Notes: a model not told the origin generated them from the sequence alone. A stretch of DNA of 64,000 nt from Echinometra lucunter (GCA_029962745.1 CM057158.1:6311869-6375868); one strand, 5' to 3'; positions 23,940-34,875 are shown, counted from the first letter of the stretch. Numbers and translations: made by a program.

Positions 23940-25312
23940 ATGCCGAATCGTGTGTAAACTTCACTGTCTCTACACAAGAATGCCACATGAATTCGAGTAC
24001 TGCCATGACGAGCTACTGCTTCTGCACCTCCGACTGCTTAATTTTCGAAGATTGTTGCAGTGGACACACAGAGGCAACGGGGCAACCTGGCGCCATGATG
24101 CCAAAAAGGCAGTATTGGAGTTGTAACCAGTTTTTCATTGGTGTCGCACAGAATATAGCTTGCATATACAACTTTCTTGTCGTCAGCAGGTGTCCATCAT
24201 CAAACAGAATAGACCCCGATTTGGTAAAGAGATGCGAATACCCAATGGCGAATGACACTGTTTTCTTTGACTCCCAAGAAATCTTCTTCCGCAACAGATA
24301 CTGCGCTATTTGTCATGGCGTCAACTCATCAGAACTCATCCCTTACGTCATTTTTACACAATGCCTTAACAGCATACCAAACGAGGATTTATTTTGTGGA
24401 CAACAACCAACCAAGATTAACGGGAAAGTCCCTCCTTCCCCTCGCTCATGTGTGGAGGAATCAACCATCATATCACAGTGTGATTCTCAAACGGTAAACC
24501 TAACCTCGCAGTCACTGTGTCCGAGTGATACAGCAAGAGTGATGATTAATGGCAGCATTTATAAGAACATTGACTGTGCTATGTGCAATGGAATACAAGT
24601 AGACAACGACACACATGCATGTGTAACGAAAGACCACGACGAGAATGTATTCAACACCGTTTACTTCTATCCTCAGCTTGTATGTGAGAATGGCTTTCGA
24701 TTATCTGGCACCAAATGCGTTCCAGATGCCATCACTTCAGAGTCCTGGCCAGAGTGCAGGAACAGAAGCTTCATCTTTACCGCCTCTACCAACGGGTCTC
24801 AGCAGTGCATCGATGGCTTCAAATTCATACAGACTCTCATGCTCACTGAACGTCTTGCTCTCACGGGCTATGCTGTTAACGGAAGCGTCACAACATTCGA
24901 TCTTCCTTCTGATATCCTTCCTCGACTCAAGACTCAGCTAGAAGACTTCATTGATGATAGCTTGGCGGAATTACGGAACCAGAGTTGCCAGGATAACAAA
25001 ATCATCATCAGAGAAAGATGTAGCATCACTGACACTAGGAGCAATCTTTCTTCCATAGTGGGAAACCCAAATTTGTTTGAACCTGTGGAAATCAATGGGA
25101 CAGTTTATATCATGTACAACGACACCACGTTCATGACACCATTAATATGGGAAAATGCCACTTATTACACACGTTTCTCAAAGTTGTGGATTTTTTCTAA
25201 AGAACTGTCATTCACGTTATACGGATATGTCGTTGACATGGACACTTGTGCGGCTATCGTAGTTGACAACTCTCTGATCACCGAAAGTGAAAGAAACAAT
25301 GTTACAAATTTG
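23940..25312 (+). CDS. Receptor gene 1, ectodomain exon (somatomedin-B-like module)
   Basis: A 1373-bp exon between acceptor TTTTATGCAG and donor TTG|GTGAGT. It opens with a somatomedin-B-like core, C-x9-C-x11-C-x-C-x3-C-x5-CC (SYCFCTSDCLIFEDCC), then RQYWSCNQF, FFRNRYCAICHG, SCVEES, IDCAMCNG, CVPDAI and DTCAAIVV. There are many N-x-S/T sites, fitting an extracellular, disulfide-bonded, glycosylated region. It shares all main cysteines with the gene 2 exon, but only about half of its residues by eye. No GAIN/GPS cleavage motif is seen. The coding frame begins with the split codon G|AT. An upstream in-frame ATG at 23870 lies in intron sequence and is not a start. Confidence 0.88.
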
Positions 25313-25378
25313 GTGAGTTTGTATGCTTTTGTCACTATGCAGATTTGATAGGTGACCAATAGACCGACAGACCACCGG

Positions 25379-25723
25379 GCCGGTGTAGCGGCGGATTTGG
25401 TTCTTGGCGGATTTGGTTCTTGATGACAAAATCTGCCGGCGGATATTGTGTTCTGTAACAAAATCTGCCGGCACAATTTATACCGAGCCAACTGGTGGGT
25501 ATTTTACTCTTTGGCTAGGCCAGTATATCTGGATGGTGTGACGTCACGCAAGAGGACGTCTTTGGAGTTGGCGAACATCGGAAAACGGAAATTTCCTGTA
25601 TAGATTTTATTAAATTTCTTATTGAATGATTAATTAACAGAATCTTGGGAATGATATCTGCCGGCAGATTTTGTCACCAAGAACCAAATTCGCCGCTGGA
25701 ACCAAATCCGCCGCTACACCGGC
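25379..25723. mobile_element. Foldback MITE in intron of receptor gene 1
   Basis: Inverted ends GCCGGTGTAGCGGCGGATTT and AAATCCGCCGCTACACCGGC bound a 345-bp element whose interior repeats the sub-motifs AAAATCTGCCGGC and GAACCAAAT in both orientations. It lies inside the intron between the ectodomain and helix-1 exons. No unambiguous target-site duplication is visible; superfamily unassigned. Confidence 0.75.
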
Positions 25724-25894
25724 AGTCCCAAAGCAATTGCGATCTCGAGATCTGGTAAATCCTCGAAAAACTCGAAAAAACGTGTGTTATCGTTTTCTTG
25801 AGCTATAATACCTCAATCACACTTCATTCTTTATATATTGTGAGTTAAATAAATTGTTAAACATGCCTTTACAATCCTCAATTTCTCATTACAG

Positions 25895-26161
25895 ATCTAC
25901 CAGGGCATCTCGTTTCCTCCAGAGCGCTATCTTCGCTACAAGAATGGTACTGTTCGTCTCTGCTGGACAGGACCCGACCCTCCAGAACCTGTGACAATGT
26001 TCGAGTACTCCCATGGGCAATATATTCTAAACCTCATCCTTTTTTCGTTGTCTTCGATATGTCTCTTGGCAACACTGTGTACCTATTGTATCTTCAAACC
26101 TCTGAGGAATCTCCAAGGCATATGTACCATGAGTTTTGTTTTTGCCCTCCTTGTAGGACAG
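25895..26161 (+). CDS. Receptor gene 1, juxtamembrane and helix 1-2 exon
   Basis: A 267-bp phase-0 exon (acceptor TCATTACAG, donor CAG|GTCAGT). It encodes the juxtamembrane segment NGTVRLCWTGPDPPEPV, helix 1 (QYILNLILFSLSSICLLATL), the intracellular loop KPLRNLQG and the first half of helix 2. The L-R-N-L-Q-G stretch after helix 1 is the counterpart of the LRNLHGK loop in Methuselah-type receptors. The gene 2 exon is exactly the same length. Confidence 0.9.
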
Positions 26162-26747
26162 GTCAGTACCATAAAGCGGTCCGTGTCCTGTCCATTTTGC
26201 TTTTACTGAACTGTTTCATCAAATCATAAAATGCCATTATTACATATTCAATCACGCAGTCAAGTACTTGTATAAAATTTGAATTGTCATCAGGCCTACA
26301 TCAGAAATTCTTTTTCCATTGGTTTGAAATGAAAAAAGACATTTCGCAGCAGAATGATACGTAACAGTTAAGTGTACAAGTATTCATATTATGTAACAAA
26401 AATTTAGAATAAAAGATGAAAGAAAGTTTGACTACATTACGATGGCGATTTGTGCCCAGAAAATTAAATACAAGAAAAGGGAATTCAACTTATCAACTCA
26501 CCTTGACGTCCTCAAAGCCGGTGGATATTGACATGAGGGGTGTCGCAGACCATTTGAGGAGAATGACGAATACATTGTGTCAACAATGAATCTAACAACA
26601 CTGTATAGATTTCAAGTTCCTTCATCATAATTTCTTCACTATCTTTATGCAGAATTCCCATTGTCCCTCTTAGGTTGTATGGCGCGACCGGCTGAAAAAA
26701 ATCAAACTTATAGTCGTTGAAACAATGTCAATTTTTTCCCTCTATAG

Positions 26748-27245
26748 GTGATGCTTCATTTCATCAATCCCTATGTGACATCTTGACCAATCCTCTGTAG
26801 GACAGTAGCCGTCATCACCCATTATTTTCTCCTAGCTGTTTTCACCTGGACGAACATCTTGGCATGGGACCTTGTCCGTCACTTTGCATCCTCCTCCTTT
26901 CTACCAAAGAGACACGGAGAGAAGTGGCAGTGGCGTCTGATCGTCTTCCTCACTATAGGTTGGTGTCTTCCTCTGCTCATCGTCATCCTCTGTTTGGTTG
27001 TCCAGCTTCGGAACCCTTCGCTATTTCGCTACGGCAAGATTGGGACATCTTGTTGGATCTACCAATCCAGGGCTATCGTGCTGGCCTTCTTGGTCCCTAT
27101 TGGCGTTAGTTTCCTTGCTAACATCATTCTATTCTCATTTACTGCTTACGGTGTTCGTAAGAGCAAGCGTGATTCCAGAGTTCTCCACAAAGGTGTTCAG
27201 GAGCAACGGAAGGAACTTTTCAATGAAATGGCAGTGAACTTTAAG
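26748..27245 (+). CDS. Receptor gene 1, helix 2-5 exon with in-frame TGA
   Basis: A 498-bp phase-0 exon (acceptor CCTCTATAG, donor AAG|GTGTGT). Codon 13, TGA at 26784-26786, replaces the TTA (Leu) of gene 2; the flanking codons align without indels (VMLHFINPYVTS-stop-PILCRTVAVITHYF). Downstream it is open: helix 3 YFLLAVFTWTNILAWDL, helix 4 LIVFLTIGWCLPLLIVILCL, loop NPSLFRYGKIGTSCWIY and helix 5 AIVLAFLVPIGVSFLANIIL. The conserved helix-3 cysteine, expected to pair with the second extracellular loop, is four codons after the stop. Alternative AG acceptors just downstream (after 26800 and 26808) shift the frame, so they would not bypass the stop productively. Confidence 0.85.
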
Positions 27246-28099
27246 GTGTGTTTATCAATACTTATCAGGGAGATGGGGAGGGAAAGTATTGGGTCGACAA
27301 ACGTCAATGTTCTGTTTTCTTTGAGGAATTCCACAAAAGTACACAGAAGACCAGTTGTATCAATGAGGATGCTCATGACCTATTGACAATGACTGAAGAA
27401 GCCTTTTCAGCAGTTCAAGAAAACAGAAATCCACTTCAACCATATCAACAGTATTTTCTTAAAACCACCCCACAGTTTGGGAGAGCTTGTGTTGAAGGCC
27501 AAGAGTGGTTGATCGTCATTAAATTTCTGTCATACTCTCTATGATTTTCACTAGAGCTGACGGAATTAATTTTTTTTTCTGAGATGTTCATAGGCAAAGA
27601 AATGGGCTTTTTCTAGAGCTAAAAGGGGTCTATTTATAACTTGTTTTGATAGATACTACTCGACCTCTGACCATCGAGAGCGGATTGTGGATAATAGGAA
27701 GATATCGGGAATTTTTCGCCACTAAGTGCTGACGCCTCTTTCCCATATATCAACTTTCAAATACCTTATCAAATACCCAATTTTTTTCCCGCAAACTCGC
27801 ACCTTTTTGTTGGGAAAAGGACACACTTTATCACGGTAAAAAAAAAAAAAAAAATCGCCGTCAAAAGTAAACTTAAGTCAAGTAATAAACATACCTGCTG
27901 CCCAGTACTGAGTATATCGGGCACCATGTAGGCCAAAATGTCGGTAGATTTATACTGCGTGTTTCAAAAAGGAAGAAAACCCAATTTCGAGAAATTCCTA
28001 TAAATCAAATATATACATGTATTTACTGGTATTGAATTTCATATCATATACTAGAATAATTCATATCCTTTACAATAACAAGTTTAGTTTTCCAGAATC

Positions 28100-28833
28100 A
28101 TACATCACTGAACACCATGATTGTCTTCAAAATTGTGTGCAATATCTCACGTGGTTCACTTACTGGCACAACACCAAAAAAAAAACGAGAAGCCAGCTTC
28201 CGTCAGATGGCCCGGGCGCTCCAGTTTTCAAAATGGTGTTATCTACCTGCTTCAGGTTTTTGCCTTAATTGTAATTAAAAAAAACAGATTACAAGCATTT
28301 GCTAGGAAGACAGCCTGGCTGAATTTTAACAGGTTTGCCTACCAAAGAACAAGTGCGAATTGAAAATCCTAGGCAATACAGATCAAAGAAAAAGGATCTT
28401 AAAAGAGGGAAAGGATGACATATTTGTGTGTGTGCAGATGTGATTTGTTTGTGTTTTTTGCTAGTTTTTTTTTTGTTTACTTTTTTAAAAATAGGGTTTT
28501 CCATAAATGTCTGGGTCAATTAAATGAAATTTGGTTGCTGCAGCATTGCAGATAAACAATCATTTCTCTGTGCTCACTGAATATCTAACTTCTTCCTGAT
28601 CAAAATTTGTGCCCGCCATCATCACGTTCTTTGTAGTGTGAAGTTCATAAGACTCTCTGTTCATTCATAAAACTAATCATATCAAGATTCGCTTACTATA
28701 AAGGAATGGCCATGGAGAACTATCAGGTAGTTTAAAAAGCCATTCAACTTACTCCCTTTATAGACAAAAGTGAACCACCCGTGACTTTGCACAAAATTTT
28801 GAAGACAATGGCATTCAGTGATGTGTGAAAATG
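28100..28833. mobile_element. Inverted-repeat element in last intron of receptor gene 1
   Basis: Arms of about 65 bp (28100-28163 and 28767-28833) are inverted copies: ACATCACTGAA, TTGTCTTCAAAATT, TGTGCAA and GGTTCACTT pair with their complements on the right. They enclose about 600 bp of AT-rich sequence, giving a ~0.73-kb foldback element. Its ends and any target-site duplication are not sharp. Confidence 0.6.
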
Positions 28834-29028
28834 TAAACTATTATCATTATTAATGATCACTGGAAAGCATATAAACTACTGCATATCATACGAAATTCAA
28901 AACTGGTAAATGCATTATCAATTAAGAATTTTTCAAAATTTGGTTTCCTTTTTATAACGCCCAGCATACATGGCATATATTGACTTTGTGTCTTATTACG
29001 ATTATTTTTACTAACCAAATCCCATCAG

Positions 29029-29343
29029 ATATCATGCCTACTTGGGTTTGGATGGTCCCTTGGTTTCATCGCTGCCTTCGCTCGGGCTGCCGCTGTCTGG
29101 ACCATCTTCATCATCACCAGCTCTCTGCAAGGCATCTTCGTCTTCATCTTCTTCGGCGCTAACCAACGAGTGAGGGGTCTTTGGCGAAAGAGAATCTATG
29201 GATCTAAAGCCAGAGGGAGAAGTACGACTAGTACAGCTACCCTGTCTACTGTCACATCTACGACGAGTTTGGGATTGAGAGACAAGAAGAGTAAGCAAAA
29301 ACTTGCATCATCTGGGTCAACTATGTTAACTTCGAAAGTTTAA
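29029..29343 (+). CDS. Receptor gene 1, helix 6-7 and C-tail exon
   Basis: A 315-bp terminal exon (acceptor CAAATCCCATCAG) encoding helix 6 (SCLLGFGWSLGFIAAF), helix 7 (WTIFIITSSLQGIFVFIFFG), the basic segment ANQRVRGLWRKRIYG and a Ser/Thr/Lys-rich tail that ends S-K-V before TAA. The final S-x-V fits a class I PDZ ligand. The first ~140 bp are almost identical to the gene 2 exon (53758-54072), also 315 bp; the tails then diverge. Confidence 0.9.
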   Translation: MSCLLGFGWSLGFIAAFARAAAVWTIFIITSSLQGIFVFIFFGANQRVRGLWRKRIYGSKARGRSTTSTATLSTVTSTTSLGLRDKKSKQKLASSGSTMLTSKV

Positions 29344-29497
29344 AGCTCTGTCTTTAATTACTGGCCATGTGTTTTTGGACGGAAATGTTGGTTGATTTGA
29401 AAATTCGAGAGGTCTATAGATGCAGCCCATTATTAGCACTGTAACTATTTACTATGAGTATGGTAAAAAATAATTGCTGTATGATTAGTATAATGTA

Positions 29498-30028
29498 TAC
29501 CGGGTGTCCCAGAAAAAGCGGAATGCTGGATTTTCAGTACTTTACCTTCAAAAAGTAGATAATCTTTTTACATCTGTGGGTAAAGCATCGTCTACCGAAG
29601 AAAATGATACCAAGATCATTGGATTTGGTGAAGTAATTTGTATTCTCTGCACGTTTCGTAGAATACAGTCATTTTCATTTTTTTGGCGACCGATGAGGGT
29701 AGCTTTGTGTCGGGATGGCCTTTCATAATAGGATGTTTGAGGGAAGTCCATTGATGCATGTCAGCAAAAAAAACGTGCCATACACTTCATGAAAGGCCAT
29801 TCCCGACACAATTCTGCTCTCCACTGTCGCGAAAAACATGCGATATTCGAAAATTACTGTATTTTTAAAAAACGGGCATAGAATCAAAATTACTTCACCA
29901 AATTCAGTGATATCGGTATCATTCTTCTCGGTAGAAGATGCTGTACCCAATGATGTAGAAATATTACATACTTTTTGAAGGTAAAGTACTGAAAATCCGC
30001 AGTTCCGCTTTTTCTGGGATACCCGGTA
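29498..30028. mobile_element. Foldback MITE with TA-type termini, downstream of receptor gene 1
   Basis: Arms of more than 200 bp are inverted copies of each other. The ends TACCGGGTGTCCCAGAAAAA and TTTTTCTGGGATACCCGGTA carry TA, consistent with TA target duplication as in Tc1/mariner-type elements. It begins 154 bp after the gene 1 stop codon, so it may lie within or just past the 3' UTR. It could form a very long RNA hairpin if transcribed. Confidence 0.85.
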
Positions 30029-31070
30029 TAGTGAGTGGTGACTCCTTCAAAATGGATTAAGTTTAATTTTTGAAGCAAGTCAAGCCGATAAAGCAGTTCT
30101 TATGATATAAAAACGTTAGTTTGTCGTGCATAAACCCACCCTAAAATCATTTTTGTTATGATTATGAGAAATTACTTATTCAGGAGGAAAATGATATATA
30201 TCTAACAAAGTTACCTTTTATTCCTTAATTTTCTTTGCCATATAGTGTAAGTTTGAGAACAACTGACACATTTTAAAATATATTTTGAACATAATATAGG
30301 CCTATAACATCGCACCTTTTGTTTCCCCGAATTCCTGTTTATATTGTTTGTTATCGCTTTTTGTTATTTCGTGAGTTATGGGGGGGGGGGTAGATAATGA
30401 AAGATAACGTATGAGGTTTAACAACGATATCAAACATACAAAGATACGTTTGTATTATTTTGTAGTAAAAATTATTCTCCTTTTTTGTTGTTTTTCTTGC
30501 TCATTGTGAATTTATTCTTATATTCAACATTTGACGTGATTACATTCATTTTCCTGTGTGAGAAAACAACAAGCGAAACAAAAACAAAGCGAAACAACAA
30601 CAACGACAACGAAAACAGTCGGAATCATTATTATTCATTTGATTATTTCCTGAAAAAGGATGCGTGGTATAGAAATGACTTTGCCTTACAGTAGGGATCC
30701 ATGGATGTTACACATAATATCTTGATAAATTATGTTACCTGTTTTAGACCATCTAAATTATCTTATTGAGATTTATTTCGAATTAGAATGATTACGTTCA
30801 GTTTGTTGAAGTGATTTTTTTTTTCATAGCATGTATTATCTTCTTCTGGAAAGTGAAAGAAATAGGTGATTATCTTATGAAATAAAAGATATAAACAAAA
30901 CTGACTATTTTTGTTGTGTTTTTGTTGTTTTTATTTTATATCTTTAATTGAATATTAGGTTGAATTAGATAAAAACTTCAAAAAGGATGCTGTGGTGGCT
31001 AAGGATTTAGTATAAAAAAGACAGCGGTTCGGGAAAAGGAAAGAGAGAAAAACAACATAACATGGTCTCC
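30029..31070. other. Intergenic, AT-rich, no gene recognised
   Basis: About 1 kb with no convincing exon. It contains a G run near 30383, AATAAA at 30881-30886 (the first candidate poly-A signal downstream of receptor gene 1) and T/A-rich low-complexity stretches. Confidence 0.4.
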
Positions 31071-31261
31071 TCCTCGCTATGCAATCTCATGGTGGCTTAG
31101 CCAGGGGATTACCAGGGGCCATGTCATTTTTGATGGTAAATTACTGGGGGATAGACCATCCCCACCCAAAATATTATGGGGGATCTCCCATCCCCGGATC
31201 GACACGCCTGATGCAAACCAACTTCCATGCATTCAACGGGCAATGCGAGCGAGCCAGCGCT

Positions 31262-31442
31262 TCCACTTTTTATTTTCTTTTTTTTCTTCCTTTTTGTTTG
31301 TTCTTTACTCTTCGTTCCTTTCTCCTTCTTTTTCTTTTCCTTTCCCTTCCTTTCTCTTTTTCTCTTTTCTTCTTTCCTCTCATTTCTCTTTTTTCTCTTT
31401 TCCCTTCTCTTTCCTCTTTCTATTTTTCCCCTTCCTTCCTTG
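31262..31442. repeat. Polypyrimidine tract (CTTT/TTCC-rich)
   Basis: About 180 bp of almost pure C/T on the plus strand. It gives long low-complexity frames (Phe/Ser/Leu on plus, Lys/Arg/Glu on minus) that are not genes. The long pyrimidine strand could adopt triplex-like structure. Confidence 0.85.
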
Positions 31443-32040
31443 TTTTGCCGACAGAGGTGGCGCATTTGCACACGGAATTTTTTAGTTGGTGTGTCTCACC
31501 CCATCCCACCTCTAGCATGTTGAGCAACACCCTTGACTTGCTGAAGAGTTTATTTGCTCAGAAATGCATAGAAACATACAGTATCTTCTCTTCATTCTAG
31601 AAACGATAGGCCTAGTACATGGTGGTGACTTTTAGTGGAGGTACGATTCGTATAATTTGATAATACCAATAAGTGCATAGAGAATGTACATGGTTCGGGC
31701 AGGGGTGTGTGCTTTTCAGCGTGTCCTTCTCTGGAAAAAAGCGTCACATTTCCTCAGATACATCTAAAATCTGACAAAATTAATACAAAGTTTGTGTGAT
31801 GACATGATTTCCTCCTTATAATTCTGATTCATAATCTCTTATCTCATTCTATATATCATTCTAGGCATTTTTTTTAAGCCTCACCAGACATTTATGAAAT
31901 CAATTTGCTGGGCAGCAGACTCTCACTGAGAGCTCCAGTGGGCTATTCAAATGGTTCACTGCTTTCTAAATGAATAATTAACTATATTGTCAAACAAGTT
32001 AACAAACTACTCAAATTCTAAATAATAAGATCATATTATG

Positions 32041-32360
32041 TTAGGTTAAGGAGGTATCCGTGCGCTCTGCATTTAAATGCCTGGAGTCCAACATTAATTC
32101 TGAGACATTCCCTACAACATGGTCAGGGAGGGAGTTCCACAAGCGGACAGCATTTGGAATGAAACCTCTGTCCAGTGTGGTTGTTCTGACAGCAGGCAAG
32201 GAGAGGGCATGGAGTGGCATGGATAAGCTAGAGCGAGTCACTCTGCGCCTTTTACAACGGTATACCGTTCCACTGGGGCGTAACTTGAAGGTTGGCGCAA
32301 AATGTATATTACGAGAGCCCGGGACGAGAGCTCCATGGAGGCCAGCCTTTTTACCGGTAT
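32041..32360 (-). pseudogene. LINE reverse-transcriptase C-terminal relic
   Basis: The minus-strand frame contains LRPSGTVYRCKRRRVTRSSL, PAVRTTTLDRGFIPNAVRLW and NSLPDHVV. The string 'RT...RxFIPxAVRLWNSLP' is a standard C-terminal signature of CR1/Jockey-like non-LTR retrotransposons. Only about 100 residues survive, with no palm domain, so this is a 5'-truncated insertion. The frame is intact over this stretch, which suggests it is younger than the relic at 4.5-5.4 kb. Confidence 0.75.
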
Positions 32361-32756
32361 CATCATTGCAATAAGTCATTATTGTTAAAATTTGTTACTT
32401 AGTATGGTAATTGTCACTTGTATCCCTGTTATAGTAGTAGAATTGCTGTTATGAATATGAATAATCACTATTATCATTCAATAGTAATTGCATTTTTATC
32501 ATTATTCTAATGTTCAAGTTTTGATGCACGCTTTTGCTCACATGATAATTATGATTTTGTATATCGTGCATTATGGTATATATTTCTCGAAATGGCACGT
32601 TTGGTTCAACGGGTTACAGGGACGAATGTCACTTTTGTGAACCATGTTCCACATGCCATTTCATCTTATCTTGTTCTATAACTTGTATCTATTACTTTGT
32701 GTTCATAGTATGTGTTCGTTTTTATGTTCAATAGATACTACAACTAGTATTACTAC

Positions 32757-32778
32757 AGCAACAACAACAACAACAACA

Positions 32779-32834
<56 letters not shown>
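32757..32834. repeat. Trinucleotide microsatellite (CAA)n(CTA)n
   Basis: About 7 CAA units followed by about 18 ACT units. It produces a poly-threonine frame with no gene context. Confidence 0.9.
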
Positions 32835-32835
<1 letters not shown>

Positions 32836-32994
32836 GACTACTATTATACTGCTACTATGTACTCCTATTTTTTTTCATGTTTTTTTTTTTTTTTTTTTGG
32901 TTATGGAAAATTTATGACCTTGGAACCAACCAAAGCAAAACCCAGCAATACAAAATATGAGTATATCCAAGAAGATTTTTAATTCATTGTGTTA

Positions 32995-33415
32995 AGCCCA
33001 CCGCACACTACTAGTATACGATCCGACTGCGACCCGATTTTCAAACAAATTGCGTTTTGCATTGAATATGAAAGTTTAAACAAGCAAACTTATCTTATTT
33101 GAAGTTCGGAATAATGACAGGAATACTAAAATCGAAATCTTGGTTAACTACGAGCCTTGTGGTCGGAGTAAAGGCAAATCGGCTTAAAATCGTAGCCGAT
33201 CGCAAGACTGCTAAGACGTCACTACGATTCTAAATTGCGTTCGCTTTTATTCCTACAGGAAGGCTGGCATTAGCCCGGAATTTCGATTTTAATATTCATA
33301 CGACTATTCGGAACTTTGATCACCAAAATTTTACTTGTTTGGATGTTCATATCAAATGTTGTAATAATTTTCCCCAAAATCGGATCGCAGACCATCGTAC
33401 AGTGTGCGATGGGCT
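32995..33415. mobile_element. MITE with AGCCCACCGCACAC termini
   Basis: Left end AGCCCACCGCACACTA with TACGATCCGACTGCGA inside; right end CGGATCGCAGACCATCGTAC then AGTGTGCGATGGGCT, the inverted counterpart. About 45 bp of each end pair with few mismatches. TA flanks both ends, consistent with a TA target duplication. At 421 bp it is too small for a transposase. Confidence 0.7.
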
Positions 33416-33589
33416 TAGACGTACGCGGTATGCAAGTTTCTATATAGGCCTTAACAGCACTGTATGTGAATAAGCACTTTGCTGAGTGATGATTCTGAAA
33501 AGACTATATACTTTTTGTCTTCATTATCTTGTATTCATTTTGATGAAATACTAACCGTATGTGAGTCATATGACTGAGTAGGCTATAAC

Positions 33590-33880
33590 ATGGGCATCAA
33601 TCCAGGGGGACAGGGGGACACGTCCCCCCAAATTTTCAAGGGTGGGGGACACAATTGGGCATGTCCTCCAAAATTTTTGTTGGAAGTCTTGTATATCGTA
33701 GAATGAGCTCGACTTTGTAAAACTGTTTCACAAATGTCAGGAAAAGGCATAAATCATGGGCGTCAATCCATGGGGGGGGGGGGGGGGGGGGAACAGCGGG
33801 ACATCCCCCCCCCCCCAAAAAATATATTGAAGGGTGGGGACACAATGGGCATGTCCCCCTAAATTTTGGAAGCCCTGTAT
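33590..33880. repeat. Duplicated G/C-rich element (GGCATCAATCC/GGCGTCAATCC)
   Basis: Two neighbouring copies begin CATGGGC(A/G)TCAATCCA and continue with G runs, C runs, AAGGGTGGGGACACAA and TGGGCATGTCC. Such 'gcgtcaatcc-ggggg' starts resemble the ends of the hAT-like element at 35498. The second copy has a G run of about 20 bases. Confidence 0.6.
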
Positions 33881-34074
33881 TTCATAAGCCCTGTGCATGG
33901 GGGACAACTTCTAATAAAGCACTAACGGGCTCTGTGATTTTGATTGGCGAAAACTCGCACTATCATAGATCATCAACTATTTTGATGATATAATGGTACC
34001 ATTATAAGGAAATCAGCTAGGAATTATTGTGCACCCTCTCACTCTGCTATCGATGTAGGCCTAAACTCTAGAAA

Positions 34075-34875
34075 ATTCTGATCCGCAGTTGGGAACTACC
34101 CCTGACATGTTGCACCCCTGGTTTACTCCTGTTTTGATGTCAAACCATTCCGATGTTTCCCCTTGATGTATCACTGCGCATTTAAAGTCATCATAGAAAG
34201 CTTTCACAAGACTGGTTAATTTTTCTGGTACACCATACATTCTTATTATTCTCCAGAGAGTGTCTCGGTGCACGGAGTCGAATGCTTTTTCAAAAATCGA
34301 TGAAATTCAAGTATAATGTTCCTCGCCATTCGTTAACTTGCTCTAGAATGTTGCGGAGAACGAATATTTGCTATGTTGTACCTCTTCCCTTCCGAAATCC
34401 AGCCCGTTCAATTCTAAGACATCTATCAACTCCGTTCTTTATTCTATGATGACTCGGCTTAGGACTTTGCTTACAATTGGTAGTAGTGTTATTCCTCTCC
34501 AATTCTTCCACTTTTTTTTAGATTTCCTTTCTTGGGGAGTTTTATTATTAGACCTTGTTTCCATTTCATAGGTATTCTCTCTTCTTTCCATATCTTATCA
34601 ATAAGATGTTTAACTTTGTCTGTCGCAAGTTCAATGTCTGCTTTAAGAAATTTAGCTGTAATTGAATCAACTCCAGGTGCCTTCCCATTCTTTAACTGTT
34701 TAATTGAATTCTTTACTGCAAATCTGCTTGGTTCTCTAATATCAATTTCTTCAATATCTATGTGTTCGTTGTTTACTTCATCATCATTATTGATAGGATG
34801 CTTGGGTTCTTTTCTGTTTAGAACATCCTTGAAGTGGTCGCTCCATCTTTGCATGTTTCTTCTTTGTTAAGTCTC
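34075..34875 (-). pseudogene. Non-LTR retrotransposon (RTE/Jockey-like) reverse-transcriptase relic
   Basis: Minus strand, right to left: MQRWSDHFKDVLNRKEP, IKQLKNGKAPGVDSITAKFL, PMKWKQGLIIKLPKKGNLKK, a frameshifted AGFRKGRGTTQQIFVLRNI, FIDFEKAFDSVHRDTLWRII, YGVPEKLTSLVKAFYDDF and GETSEWFDIKTGVNQGCNMS. These are reverse-transcriptase blocks 1 to 4: the 'NGKAPGxD' fingers motif, 'GFRxGR', the 'D-F-x-K-A-F-D' first catalytic aspartate and the 'GVxQG' block. The sequence stops before the expected active-site block, so it is truncated at its 3' side as well, with frameshifts near 34.3 and 34.5 kb. Confidence 0.85.

Larger units (their letters stand above)
23184..29343 (+). pseudogene. Receptor gene 1: SMB/Methuselah-like GPCR with in-frame stop
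   Basis: Gene-level entry. Five exons (23184-23234, 23940-25312, 25895-26161, 26748-27245, 29029-29343) join with intron phases 1,0,0,0 and an upstream phase-1 acceptor, exactly as in gene 2 downstream. They encode a somatomedin-B-like cysteine module, a long N-glycosylated cysteine-rich ectodomain and seven membrane helices of the Methuselah-like class, and end in the PDZ-ligand tail T-S-K-V. Two defects are visible: no signal-peptide exon was found upstream, and TGA at 26784-26786 interrupts the frame between helices 2 and 3. If translated, the product would keep only the ectodomain, helix 1 and part of helix 2. All remaining exons are open and splice sites are intact, so the damage is recent, or the base is wrong. 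Function as a surface receptor is inferred from the family; the ligand is unknown. The nearest AATAAA is at 30881, beyond a MITE. Confidence 0.75.

Noticed and set aside
26784..26786. TGA read as selenocysteine
   Set aside because: The paralogue has leucine at this place, the position is in or next to a membrane helix, and no conserved catalytic cysteine is replaced. No SECIS-like structure was identified downstream.
31079..31600. 173-codon plus-strand frame with hydrophobic centre
   Set aside because: The hydrophobic part is the polypyrimidine tract; no start context, splice sites or domain support it.
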